Source: Fidelibacterota bacterium (GTDB taxonomy: Bacteria; Fidelibacterota; UBA2242; JAFGTP01). Taken from it: DNA of 53,580 bases. The DNA lies in NCBI GenBank assembly GCA_016934035.1, contig JAFGTP010000016.1, forward strand, positions 1 to 53,580. Reading direction: 5' to 3'. How positions within the stretch are numbered: the first letter of the stretch is position 1; every line of letters begins with the position of its first letter. This document shows, in pieces, positions 16,092-24,612 of this stretch. Both the position numbers and the translations under genes were made by a program. The notes under the pieces are model-generated. The model did no database searches. It was given only the letters and a program-made list of their open reading frames with translations, and had not been told where the DNA came from.

Positions 16092-16910
16092 ATGCCAGAT
16101 GTTCAAACGCTTTTGACAAAAATAATGGACTGGCTGACATTGTACGGACTGAGGTTGGTTGGAGCCATTGCTTTACTCATTGTGGGAAGAATAGTCGCTG
16201 GAATTTTTCGTTCGATCTTGAAAAAGCTGATGAGAAAAAGCAAAGTGGATGAAACCCTGATTTCTTTCGTCGCCAGCGTCAGCTACACCACATTGATGGT
16301 TTTTATCATCATCGCTGCCCTTGGAGCAATCGGGGTCCAGACAGCTTCCTTTGTAGCTGTATTGGGTGCCGCCGGTCTTGCCGTTGGCCTGGCCCTGCAG
16401 GGTTCTTTGGCCAATTTTGCTTCCGGCGTATTGATGATCATATTCAAGCCCTTTAAAGTCGGTGACTATGTTGAGGGAGGCGGCACTGCTGGCAGCGTTG
16501 AGGAAATTGGAATTTTTACCACAACATTGAATTCCCCGGATAATAAAAAAATCATCGTACCCAACGCCAAAATGACGAGTGATAATATTACCAATTACTC
16601 AGCCAGGGAACAGCGTCGGGTGGATATCGTTGCCGGTGTTAGTTACAAAGAAAATTTGGATAATGTCCGAAAAGTGCTGCAGGAAATATTATCTTCAGAT
16701 GAAAGAATCCTGCAAGATCCTGCTCCATCGATTGGCGTGCTGGAACTGGCTGAAAGCTGTGTCAAATTTGCTGTCCGACCCTGGGTAAAAACCGCAGATT
16801 ACTGGGATGTTTATTTTTATCTGCAGGAAACTATTAAAAAACGATTTGATAAAGAAGGAATCTCCATTCCTTTTCCACAGCAGGATATTCACCTTCATAA
16901 AATTGATTGA
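16092..16910 (+). CDS. mscS: Small-conductance mechanosensitive channel MscS
   Basis: This 272-residue inner-membrane channel opens on hypo-osmotic shock. Three N-terminal membrane segments are seen. The pore helix AAGLAVGLALQGSLANFASG has the Gly/Ala packing pattern of TM3, and the cytoplasmic cage follows, with KPFKVGDYVEGGG and VPNAKMTSDNITNYS. Length matches E. coli MscS (286). GGAGG at 16081-16085 lies six bases before the ATG. It diverges from rlmG and is followed by a strong terminator. Confidence 0.95.
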   Translation: MPDVQTLLTKIMDWLTLYGLRLVGAIALLIVGRIVAGIFRSILKKLMRKSKVDETLISFVASVSYTTLMVFIIIAALGAIGVQTASFVAVLGAAGLAVGLALQGSLANFASGVLMIIFKPFKVGDYVEGGGTAGSVEEIGIFTTTLNSPDNKKIIVPNAKMTSDNITNYSAREQRRVDIVAGVSYKENLDNVRKVLQEILSSDERILQDPAPSIGVLELAESCVKFAVRPWVKTADYWDVYFYLQETIKKRFDKEGISIPFPQQDIHLHKID

Positions 16911-16928
16911 TTATTTAATTAACATTCT

Positions 16929-16968
16929 AAGCAGGAAGCGATCACCATGGTTGCTTTCTGCTTTTTTT
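16929..16968 (+). terminator. Terminator between mscS and the YehS-like gene
   Basis: A long stem of about 15 bp with three or four G-T pairs has arms AAGCAGGAAGC (16929-16939) and GCTTTCTGCTT (16953-16963), followed by seven T. The next Shine-Dalgarno site starts only four bases later, so the downstream gene is probably read by leak-through. Confidence 0.8.
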
Positions 16969-16981
16969 ATCAGGAGCGATT

Positions 16982-17440
16982 ATGGATTGCAATGATGTAT
17001 TACGACGATTGCGGTATACCTTTGATTTGAATGACGAACAAATGCTGGATATTTTTTCCCTGGCTGATTCAAAAGTCACCCGGGGACAGGTTGCAAATTG
17101 GCTTAAAAAAGAGGAAGATAAGGATTTTCAAAAAATTAGCGACCAGGAACTGGCGGTTTTCCTCAATGGTCTGATCAATAAAAACCGGGGCAAAAAAGAA
17201 GGACCTCAACCGACACCGGAAGAATTTCTGACAAATAATGATATCCTTCGGAAATTGAAAATTGCTCTGAATTATAAAGATGTTGATTTAATCGATGTCT
17301 TTGCCAAAGTAGACAGGCGCGTCAGCAAGCACGAACTAAGTGCTTTTTTCCGCAAATCCGACCATAAAAACTATCGTCGCTGCAACGATCAGATTTTGCG
17401 GAATTTTTTAATGGGATTACAGTTAAAATTTCGAAGCTAA
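16982..17440 (+). CDS. DUF1456 (YehS-like) protein
   Basis: This 152-residue protein is built of two similar halves: NDVLRRLRYTFDLND with DIFSLAD, and NDILRKLKIALNYKD with DVFAKVD. Each half ends in a Leu-x-x-Phe-Leu-x-Gly-Leu helix. This duplicated helical layout is the DUF1456 family, represented by E. coli YehS, whose function is not established. Length fits the family. AGGAG at 16972-16976 supports the start. A weak inverted repeat follows near 17465-17493 but lacks a clean T run. Confidence 0.85.
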   Translation: MDCNDVLRRLRYTFDLNDEQMLDIFSLADSKVTRGQVANWLKKEEDKDFQKISDQELAVFLNGLINKNRGKKEGPQPTPEEFLTNNDILRKLKIALNYKDVDLIDVFAKVDRRVSKHELSAFFRKSDHKNYRRCNDQILRNFLMGLQLKFRS

Positions 17441-17534
17441 CCCGGAATTTTTTCAGGTATAACAGGCCCGATTTCAGGTCTATGTCTTGGGCTGCTTTTA
17501 ACCGGTCTTTGTGAGATCCCTGAATATTCCTGAT

Positions 17535-19331
17535 TTATTCCACCGTTACAGATTTAGCCAGATTCCTGGGTTTATCGACATTAATTCCCTTCATATCTGC
17601 TATGTAGTATGCCAGGATTTGTAATGGCACAGTTGTCAGAAACGGAGTGAAAATTTCCAGGGTTTTTGGGACCATAAAAATGTGGTCGGATAATTCTTGT
17701 AATTTTGGATTTTGAGAATCGGTTATCGTCAGAATCTGACCTTGGCGGGCTTTGACTTCTTCCATGTTACTGAGTATTTTTGTGAGAATTTTTCCTTCAG
17801 GAGCAATAAAAACCACCGGCATCGAGGCATCTATCAGGGCAATTGGCCCATGTTTCATTTCAGCGGCAGGATAGCCTTCGGCATGGATAGTGGATATTTC
17901 TTTGAGTTTGAGGGCGCCTTCCAGGGCTACCGGAAAATTCACACCCCGGCCAAGGTAAAGAAAATTAGTGGCATTTTGAAGACGGTAGGCCAGGACACGT
18001 AATTGTTTTTCATTGGCGATGATTTCCTGTATTTTTTCCGGTAAAATCTCCAGTTCATTGATCATCCGGGAGGATATTGTCTTTCCTTTGGCCTGTTGAA
18101 TGGCGAGTGCCAGCAACATGAGGCTCGTTATCTGGCACAGGAAAGCTTTGGTACTGGCCACTCCGATTTCAGGACCGGCGTGCAGATAAATTCCGGATTC
18201 TGTTTCCCGCGCGATGGAAGAGCCTACCACATTGACAATTCCCAGGGTTTGGCAGCCCAGGGATTTGGCTTTGCGCAGGGCCGCCAAAGTGTCTGCTGTT
18301 TCACCGGATTGTGAAATTACAATAAAAAGATCATCCTTGGCTAGGGCTGTTGTGCGATAGCGAAATTCTGAGGCGTAATCCACTTCTACCGGAAGTTGCA
18401 ATATTTCTTCCATGAAGTATTTTCCGATCAGGGCCGAATGCCAACTGGTACCGCAGGCTGTGATGACAATTCTGTTTAATTTTTCCGCATCGAAATTCAC
18501 TGATAGTTTGATGGTGTCGCCTTTTATTCTGCCTCGTAAAGTATTGCGCATGGCTTCCGGTTGTTCGTAAATTTCTTTGAGCATAAAGTGTTTGAAGCCT
18601 CGTTTTTCGATTTGACTGATATTCCACTGAATTTCTTCAATTTCCCGGCGAACTTTTCGGCCGTTGATTTTCATAATATCATACTGGTTCCGGGTCAGTA
18701 CCGCAAGGTCGTTGTCTTCCAGGTAAATGACTTTATTGGTATGGTCCAGAAGAGGAACCGCATCGGAGGCAACCATCATCATAGAGTCGCCAATACCCAG
18801 AATTAAGGGTGAACCCTTGCGGGCGGCAATGATCTTGTTTTCATGGCGGTGCAATACTGCAAGACCGTAAGTCCCGTCTACATTCTGTAAAGCTTTGGAA
18901 ACGGCCTCTTCCAGATTGCCGGTATAAAAACTTTCGATCAGGTGGGCCAGTACCTCCGAATCAGTCTGTGAAGAGAAGCGGACTCCTTTTTCCAGTAAAA
19001 ATCGTTTCAAGGTAGCATAATTCTCAATAATTCCGTTGTGCACGACGGCAATGTCTGATTGAAAACTCAAATGAGGGTGGGCGTTTAGGTCATTGGGAGC
19101 ACCATGGGTTGCCCAGCGTGTGTGGCCGATGCCTGTATTTCCGGAAAATTTTCTGTCCAGAAGGGCTTTTTCCAGATTGGCGATACCACCACTTTTTTTG
19201 ACAACGTCCAGATAATCATCTTTGACACAGATACCGGCGCTGTCGTAGCCACGGTATTCCATTTTTTTTAAACCTTCAATGAGATATTTTTCAACGTGAT
19301 CGATACCGATGTATCCAATAATTCCGCACAT
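17535..19331 (-). CDS. glmS: Glutamine-fructose-6-phosphate aminotransferase GlmS
   Basis: This 598-residue cytoplasmic enzyme makes glucosamine-6-phosphate from fructose-6-phosphate and glutamine, the first step to UDP-GlcNAc for cell wall and lipid A. MCGIIGYIG places the catalytic Cys at position 2, and HTRWATHG and the glutamine-amidotransferase domain run to about residue 230. Two SIS sugar-isomerase domains follow, with CGTSWHSAL, SQSGETADTL and the closing AKSVTVE. AGGAGG lies just before the start. No glmS ribozyme-like structure is visible in the short 5' region. Confidence 0.97.
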   Translation of the reverse strand: MCGIIGYIGIDHVEKYLIEGLKKMEYRGYDSAGICVKDDYLDVVKKSGGIANLEKALLDRKFSGNTGIGHTRWATHGAPNDLNAHPHLSFQSDIAVVHNGIIENYATLKRFLLEKGVRFSSQTDSEVLAHLIESFYTGNLEEAVSKALQNVDGTYGLAVLHRHENKIIAARKGSPLILGIGDSMMMVASDAVPLLDHTNKVIYLEDNDLAVLTRNQYDIMKINGRKVRREIEEIQWNISQIEKRGFKHFMLKEIYEQPEAMRNTLRGRIKGDTIKLSVNFDAEKLNRIVITACGTSWHSALIGKYFMEEILQLPVEVDYASEFRYRTTALAKDDLFIVISQSGETADTLAALRKAKSLGCQTLGIVNVVGSSIARETESGIYLHAGPEIGVASTKAFLCQITSLMLLALAIQQAKGKTISSRMINELEILPEKIQEIIANEKQLRVLAYRLQNATNFLYLGRGVNFPVALEGALKLKEISTIHAEGYPAAEMKHGPIALIDASMPVVFIAPEGKILTKILSNMEEVKARQGQILTITDSQNPKLQELSDHIFMVPKTLEIFTPFLTTVPLQILAYYIADMKGINVDKPRNLAKSVTVE

Positions 19332-19680
19332 GGCTGTCCTCCTGGTGATTGGCCTTTCAAAGAGTTAATAAATTAAAAAAGAAAATTAAAAATACAGGTA
19401 ACAGTTGGCTTTGCCCTAAATCCTTTATTTATCAATTAATCAAACCTGTCCCAAAGATAAATTGTACATCCGGATTAGGGCAAGTTTTTTTTGAATCACC
19501 GGGAAATTACTTTATTCATTCGAGTTATTATACTGTTTTTATAATAGTTTAATCATTAATCTGTGAATTAAAATATTTGATATCCACAGGGAAAATTTTA
19601 AATTATATTTCGACAAATTGTTTGCGTTAGAAAAAAAAATTTCAAATCCTGGTAAATTAGAAAATAATTGAAAAATAATA
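19332..19680. other. AT-rich divergent intergenic region between glmS and the GH13 gene
   Basis: This gap of about 350 bases must hold both divergent promoters. I see no convincing hexamer pair and no RNA structure. The frames found here are short and AT-driven, so I see no gene. Confidence 0.5.
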
Positions 19681-19695
19681 ATGAGGAAATTGATA

Positions 19696-21252
19696 ATGAA
19701 AACCAGATTTATTTTGCTGCTGACCTGCTCTTTTTTATTTGGCATGGAAAAAAACTATCCTGAAATAATTGAAATTGCAGTACAGGAGCATAAATATGTG
19801 CCATCAGAGTTCAATCGCTTGATTATCTACCAGGTGATGGTGGAGTCTTTTCAGGATGGTGACCCTGATCGAAATTACGGACAGGGATATGGCACCAGTC
19901 ATCATTGCGGCGACCTGCGGGGGATTATTGAGGCATTGCCCTATATAAAAAGTTTAAATGTCAATGCCCTCTGGGTGACACCGGTCTTTGATTCGGAAAA
20001 AGGCACGCCGCGATATAATCCTGATTTTCCGCCTGACATCAAACTGGATGCTACCGGCTATTTTCCCCGTAATTATTTCAGGATCGATCCCAATTTCGGG
20101 ACTCTGGCGGATGCCCGTGAAATGGTGGACAAGGCCCATGAATTGGGATTGTATGTCATCTTTGATGGCGTTTTTGGCCATAATAAAGGCAATGTGCTGC
20201 CTTCACCCAGGGGCAATCAGCCGTTTGGGAAAAGTACTCAGGTGGATTTTCCGGAGAGCCTGGAATTTGCCAGGGAAGTAGTCACTTACTGGATTGATGA
20301 ATTGAATATCGATGGCTGGCGTCTGGACCAGGCTTACCAGATTCCGGTTGAAAATTTATACAAATTACAAAAAACTGTTACCGATCATTGTGCCAAAAGA
20401 AAAGCCGCTGGTATGAAATGGGGCACGCTGGGTTATGTGGTGGGTGAAATTTTTGATGTATTTCAGAAAATACAGATCTATGGATATGGAACCAATGAAA
20501 ATCCCGGATTGGTTTCCAACTTCAATTTTCCGTTGCGTTATCGTATGGTTCAATGCCTTGCCGGTGAAGAAAAGGGCCTTAGAATACCTGACACAAAAGT
20601 TCTTTTTGAGGGATTTGAAACCCATTGGGTATATCCTGATTTCAGTGTTCCGAACCTGATGCTGACGAACCACGATCTGGTCCGTTTTGGCGACCTGATA
20701 CAGAGAAACGGGCTGGAAAATCCAGACCATTCGCATTACTGGAGGAGGCATCGGTGTGCTTTTGCATTCATGGCGGCCTATACCGGCCCCATCACGCTCT
20801 ATTATGGTGATGAAATCGGCGAAGAGTTGGAGGGATTTGCGGACAAGATTGATGATCCTGCCGCGGAATGCTGGAACAGTGGATTATGTGATGACCATGT
20901 ATCGAGGACCAGCGGGCGCATTGACAATTTTAGCCGGGAGGAGCAAGCCCTCAAGGATTATGTGGCAGATCTGATGAAATTTCGCGGTGAGCATGAAGCG
21001 CTCTACAATGGTGAAGCCGTCAATCTCATGGCTGGAGGTAACCTCTACGCCGATCTGAAATATACCGATAAAGAAAAAATCCTCTTTGTCATGAATATTG
21101 GTCCTGGTGAGAATTGGATTGAGATTCCTGTTGAAATTTTAAAATGTCAACGACTGGCTGACGCATTTTCCCCAAAGATAATTGAACCGCAGCAGGATAT
21201 TTTTAAAATTTCTGTTGATGCATTGGAAACCGGGTTTTATGTTTGTCAATAA
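19696..21252 (+). CDS. Secreted alpha-amylase-family glycoside hydrolase (GH13)
   Basis: The protein has 518 residues from the ATG at 19696, chosen because GAGGA (19683-19687) lies eight bases upstream and a signal peptide (MKTRFILLLTCSFLFG) follows. An upstream ATG at 19681 overlaps that site. The (beta/alpha)8 fold is shown by VNALWVTPVFD early, GWRLDQAY with the nucleophile Asp211, VGEIFD with the acid/base Glu251, and LTNHDLVRFGD with Asp327. A beta-sandwich C-terminal domain closes the chain. Export or periplasmic action on alpha-glucans is likely, but the exact specificity (amylase, cyclomaltodextrinase or other) cannot be told. Confidence 0.85.
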   Translation: MKTRFILLLTCSFLFGMEKNYPEIIEIAVQEHKYVPSEFNRLIIYQVMVESFQDGDPDRNYGQGYGTSHHCGDLRGIIEALPYIKSLNVNALWVTPVFDSEKGTPRYNPDFPPDIKLDATGYFPRNYFRIDPNFGTLADAREMVDKAHELGLYVIFDGVFGHNKGNVLPSPRGNQPFGKSTQVDFPESLEFAREVVTYWIDELNIDGWRLDQAYQIPVENLYKLQKTVTDHCAKRKAAGMKWGTLGYVVGEIFDVFQKIQIYGYGTNENPGLVSNFNFPLRYRMVQCLAGEEKGLRIPDTKVLFEGFETHWVYPDFSVPNLMLTNHDLVRFGDLIQRNGLENPDHSHYWRRHRCAFAFMAAYTGPITLYYGDEIGEELEGFADKIDDPAAECWNSGLCDDHVSRTSGRIDNFSREEQALKDYVADLMKFRGEHEALYNGEAVNLMAGGNLYADLKYTDKEKILFVMNIGPGENWIEIPVEILKCQRLADAFSPKIIEPQQDIFKISVDALETGFYVCQ

Positions 21253-21266
21253 TAAAAAGGATAAAA

Positions 21267-21890
21267 ATGGGTATAGAATTAAAAGAAATATACGATGGTT
21301 TTGCCGCCACTTATGATGAAAATCGTGGCCTCTTTGATATGACCGGTGTGTTTGAGGCTTTTTATCATTCACTGGGGCAGGAAAAAGGTCATTTGCTGGA
21401 CCTGGGCTGTGGCGCCGGAGAACCGATGGCGAGGTTTTTTATTGATCATGGGTGGCAGGTGACAGGCGTTGATTTTTCTGAGAAGATGCTGAAACTGGCG
21501 GCCAGATATGTCCCGGAAATGACCCCAATTTTTGAGGATATGAGAATGATTGATTTTTCAAAGAACACTTTTGACGGCCTAACAGCCATTTACAGTATTT
21601 TTCACTTACCGGTTCATGATCAGGAAAAACTATTCCGGCAAATCCATAAATGGCTACGGCCGGAAGGAAAAGCACTCTTTACCTATGGGACAAAAGAGTA
21701 TACCGGTTTCGATGAATTTGAGGGGTATAAAAAGTTTATGGGCCAGGAATTGTTCTACGCTCATACGACACCGGAGAAATTGACCGATTTTCTGGAGAGC
21801 ATCGGTTTTGACATTCTCAGTAAAGATTATCGGGAAATAGGTGGTGAAACTTTTCTTTGGGTAACGATGGAAAAAAGGAGTGTTGGTTGA
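21267..21890 (+). CDS. Class I SAM-dependent methyltransferase
   Basis: The protein has 207 residues from the ATG at 21267, which has AAGGA just upstream and avoids overlap with the previous gene. DLGCGAGEPMARF is the SAM-binding glycine loop, VTGVDFSEKML the acidic loop, and a late TYGTKEY strand completes a methyltransferase fold of the UbiE/small-molecule type. The substrate is unknown. It lies 14 bases after the GH13 gene, and its TGA overlaps the TTG start of the following rhodanese gene, so the three are probably co-transcribed. Confidence 0.85.
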   Translation: MGIELKEIYDGFAATYDENRGLFDMTGVFEAFYHSLGQEKGHLLDLGCGAGEPMARFFIDHGWQVTGVDFSEKMLKLAARYVPEMTPIFEDMRMIDFSKNTFDGLTAIYSIFHLPVHDQEKLFRQIHKWLRPEGKALFTYGTKEYTGFDEFEGYKKFMGQELFYAHTTPEKLTDFLESIGFDILSKDYREIGGETFLWVTMEKRSVG

Positions 21891-22975
21891 GAAAATGGTT
21901 TTGGGTGGGTCTGATTCTGTTAGGAATGATACCCGAAATTCAGGCTTTCAATAATCTGACTTACGTAGAGGTCCAAAACCGGCTTTTGGGCGGCGATACG
22001 CTATTGCTGCTGGATGTCCGTGAAGTCAGTGAATATGAAGCCGGACATATCGCAGAACCAGAAGGATTGCTGCCGGTCACACCTGCCATTTTACCACTCA
22101 ATAGTTTTGTGTTATCCAATGAAATTCAGCGGTTACCGGATGATATTGATATCATTGTCTATTGCCGTTCCGGCAGCCGTAGTGCCTCGGCCTCCCGGAT
22201 CCTGGAGAATAATGGGTTTACCCGAATCTATAATCTGTCAGGTGGTTTTTCCTCCTGGCCTTATGAATCCAGATCAGGTGGTTTTGGTGATCATTCGGGT
22301 AGTTGGATTGACCAGTACGTGGACTATGAACCACGAACCATCTATTCTCCTGACAGTTCAGGCAGAATTACATTGTCCAATACGTCGCTTCCTGAAAACA
22401 GGACCAGGTTTTACCTGGAAATTCATCGATTGACGGAGAAACAACTGGAGGTCGCTGGCTTGTCAATAATGGAACCTGGGGCTTGTTTCCGGGTTACCCT
22501 GCTGGATGATTTCGGCCTACCACTTTTTTCAGGAGATTCCCTGGCCCTTTCGGATTTGGTCAGCATATCACTGGCATCGGATGTTCTCCAGACAGACCTG
22601 GAAATGCAGACCTTTGTTCCCGGCAGGGGATGGATTCCAGTCGAGAGTAATCTTTCCGACGGGCGGTTTATCAGGCTGGAACCCTTATTGAGAAAATGGT
22701 ACCGCCTGGCATCTAAAAAATCCACTGCTCTGGCTGAAGATGACAAAGCCGGGGAAAATATTGTCAGAATATATCCCAATCCTTTCAATAATGAATTGAA
22801 AATTTATACTCCGTGGAAAGCAAAAATATCTATCTATGATCTGCAGGGCCGGTTGGTCGAAAGAGTGTCGGAAAACCGTTGGATACCCGATCCGGACCAT
22901 CAATCGGGAATCTATTTTATCATGATTGAATATTCAGGCAGAAAAATCCTTCGGAAAGTAACCTACCTGAAATAA
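21887..22975 (+). CDS. Exported rhodanese-domain protein with T9SS sorting domain
   Basis: The protein has 362 residues from a TTG at 21887. This start overlaps the upstream TGA (TTGA), has AAGGAG six bases before it, and gives a signal peptide ending EIQAF. A rhodanese domain (about 15-125) has LLDVREVSEYEAGHI and the active-site loop VYCRSGSRSA, so the catalytic Cys is present. A middle domain of unknown type follows. The last 70 residues, with IYPNPFNNEL, ISIYDLQGRLVE and a final KVTYLK, form a type A T9SS C-terminal sorting domain, known to direct cargo through the Bacteroidota type IX system. A secreted sulfurtransferase is uncommon. Confidence 0.85.
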   Translation: MRKWFWVGLILLGMIPEIQAFNNLTYVEVQNRLLGGDTLLLLDVREVSEYEAGHIAEPEGLLPVTPAILPLNSFVLSNEIQRLPDDIDIIVYCRSGSRSASASRILENNGFTRIYNLSGGFSSWPYESRSGGFGDHSGSWIDQYVDYEPRTIYSPDSSGRITLSNTSLPENRTRFYLEIHRLTEKQLEVAGLSIMEPGACFRVTLLDDFGLPLFSGDSLALSDLVSISLASDVLQTDLEMQTFVPGRGWIPVESNLSDGRFIRLEPLLRKWYRLASKKSTALAEDDKAGENIVRIYPNPFNNELKIYTPWKAKISIYDLQGRLVERVSENRWIPDPDHQSGIYFIMIEYSGRKILRKVTYLK

Positions 22976-23107
22976 TATTGACAAAACATAGGAAAACAGG
23001 ACCTGAAAAAAAATAATGAAGGTTTCTGAACTTTTTTTTATATTACAGGTTATTTTGAACATCTCTTATTTAGGCCAAAAATTAATGATATAAAGAAAGG
23101 ACAAAAA

Positions 23108-24313
23108 ATGAAGAAAATTGGAATTATCACCAGTGGTGGTGATTGCGGTGGTTTAAATGCTGTTGTCAAAGGTGCCGCGCAAATGGCCTTTAACAACAAT
23201 ATTTCGCTTTATGTTATTCCAAACGGTTATGCCGGATTGTACAATCTGGTTGAATTTGATAAACTGGTTGAATTAACTGAAAAAAGAGTGGATGATTTTT
23301 CATCCTTCCTGGCCGGATCGGAAGCCGGGCATTCACGGGTCAAAATCAAAAATATTAAAGATGAAAATAAATATAACAGGATTAAGGAAGGACTGGCTAA
23401 ACACGGCATTGACGGACTGGTGATTTCCGGTGGTGATGATACCGGATCGGTTATCGTCGACCTGAATGAAAATGGCATAAAATGTGTTCATGCACCCAAA
23501 ACCATGGACCTGGACCTGCAGACTTACTCCGTAGGCGCTGATTCCACCATCAATAGAATTGCATCCTTTGCCTACGACCTGAAAACTACCGGCAGAACGC
23601 ATAACCGTGTCATTGTGGTGGAAGTATTTGGCCGTTATGCCGGACATACTGCCTTTCGTGGTGGTGTCGCTGCCGAAGCCGATGCTATTCTGATTCCAGA
23701 AATTCCTGTGAACATGGATTGCCTGTATAAAGATGTAAAAGAAAAACTCACCAGAAGAATCAGACTGAGTGATGTTCATGCCGGGACCTATCTGATTGTC
23801 GTGGCCGAAGGTATGAGAGATTCCAGCGGCAAGGAACTGGTGGATGATTCGGCCGGACTTGACTCTTTTGGCCATCCGAAACTGGCCGGAGCGGGAAAGT
23901 ATGTGACCCAGGAATTGACCAAACGGTTGGAAAATGACCTGGAAATCAAAGACTTTATGAAAGAGACCCAGATGTATGTTGAAGGGCTTTACGAAGCTCC
24001 AGAAGTTCGTGAAGTGCGGCCCGGTCACCTGGTGCGTTGCGGTTTCGCCAGCGCCTACGATGTCAATTTTGGAAAAGAAGTTGGCGCTGCGGCTGTCCAG
24101 TTGCTGGTCAACGGCATTTGGGGCGTGACTGTGGCCCATGTTAATGATGGAAAAATCAAATATATGGATACCAAAGAAGCCATCAAACAACGTCATGTTG
24201 ATGTGGAAATGGCCTCTTATCATGAAGACCTGGGCATTTGCTTTGGCCGTGAAAAAATTAAAGCCAAAATGAAATTTGTGAAAATTACCGAAGCGCCCGA
24301 CCGGCATATGTAA
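23108..24313 (+). CDS. pfp: 6-phosphofructokinase family, likely pyrophosphate-dependent
   Basis: This 401-residue glycolytic enzyme phosphorylates fructose-6-phosphate. TSGGDCGGLNAVV opens the family fold. The donor-site motif reads GGDDT (108-112), where ATP enzymes have GGDGS. The catalytic loop reads PKTMDLD (130-136), with Lys131 where ATP enzymes have Gly. Asp in the first site and Lys in the second are the known marks of PPi-dependent enzymes. The usual TIDND is altered to TMDLD, with both Asp kept. EVFGRYAGH replaces the MGR motif. AAAGGA precedes the ATG, and a terminator follows at 24339. PPi use is inferred from these residues. Confidence 0.88.
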   Translation: MKKIGIITSGGDCGGLNAVVKGAAQMAFNNNISLYVIPNGYAGLYNLVEFDKLVELTEKRVDDFSSFLAGSEAGHSRVKIKNIKDENKYNRIKEGLAKHGIDGLVISGGDDTGSVIVDLNENGIKCVHAPKTMDLDLQTYSVGADSTINRIASFAYDLKTTGRTHNRVIVVEVFGRYAGHTAFRGGVAAEADAILIPEIPVNMDCLYKDVKEKLTRRIRLSDVHAGTYLIVVAEGMRDSSGKELVDDSAGLDSFGHPKLAGAGKYVTQELTKRLENDLEIKDFMKETQMYVEGLYEAPEVREVRPGHLVRCGFASAYDVNFGKEVGAAAVQLLVNGIWGVTVAHVNDGKIKYMDTKEAIKQRHVDVEMASYHEDLGICFGREKIKAKMKFVKITEAPDRHM

Positions 24314-24338
24314 AAATTGATTGACACCCATAAATCAG

Positions 24339-24369
24339 AAAGTCCCGAATAACAGCGGGACTTTTTTTT
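24339..24369 (+). terminator. Terminator of the phosphofructokinase gene
   Basis: AAAGTCCCG (24339-24347) pairs with CGGGACTTT (24356-24364) around an eight-base loop, followed by a T run to 24369. Confidence 0.88.
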
Positions 24370-24461
24370 GATAATGGTTCAAAAAAATTTCTTTGCCCAA
24401 TGGCAGGGCTTGAGAGAGGTCAGATTGAGGTTGAGCTCCGTTGGGAAAGATGGGGTGGTAA

Positions 24462-24531
24462 TCGGTATTCGGTGGTCGGTGATTGGCAGTCGGTAATCAT
24501 TAACCATTAATCACTAATCATTAATCATTGA
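24462..24531. repeat. Degenerate heptanucleotide tandem repeat
   Basis: Ten consecutive seven-base units can be read: five of TCGGTNN type (24462-24496), then five close to TCATTAA (24497-24531). The array sits between two converging genes and is non-coding. Confidence 0.7.
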
Positions 24532-24612
24532 GATTTGCCATGGAGATGTAGCCCAAAGAAGAAGCGGGACTTGTTTGGCGAAATTTTGTAAAGGAAGATG
24601 ATAGTCTTGATA

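Noticed and set aside
19332..19680. glmS ribozyme or riboswitch
   Set aside because: No pseudoknotted core is visible and the Shine-Dalgarno site follows ordinary AT-rich sequence.
23333..24331. 332-codon frame antisense to the phosphofructokinase
   Set aside because: It is a mirror of codon bias in a conserved gene, rich in His and Phe, with no domain recognisable and no ribosome site.
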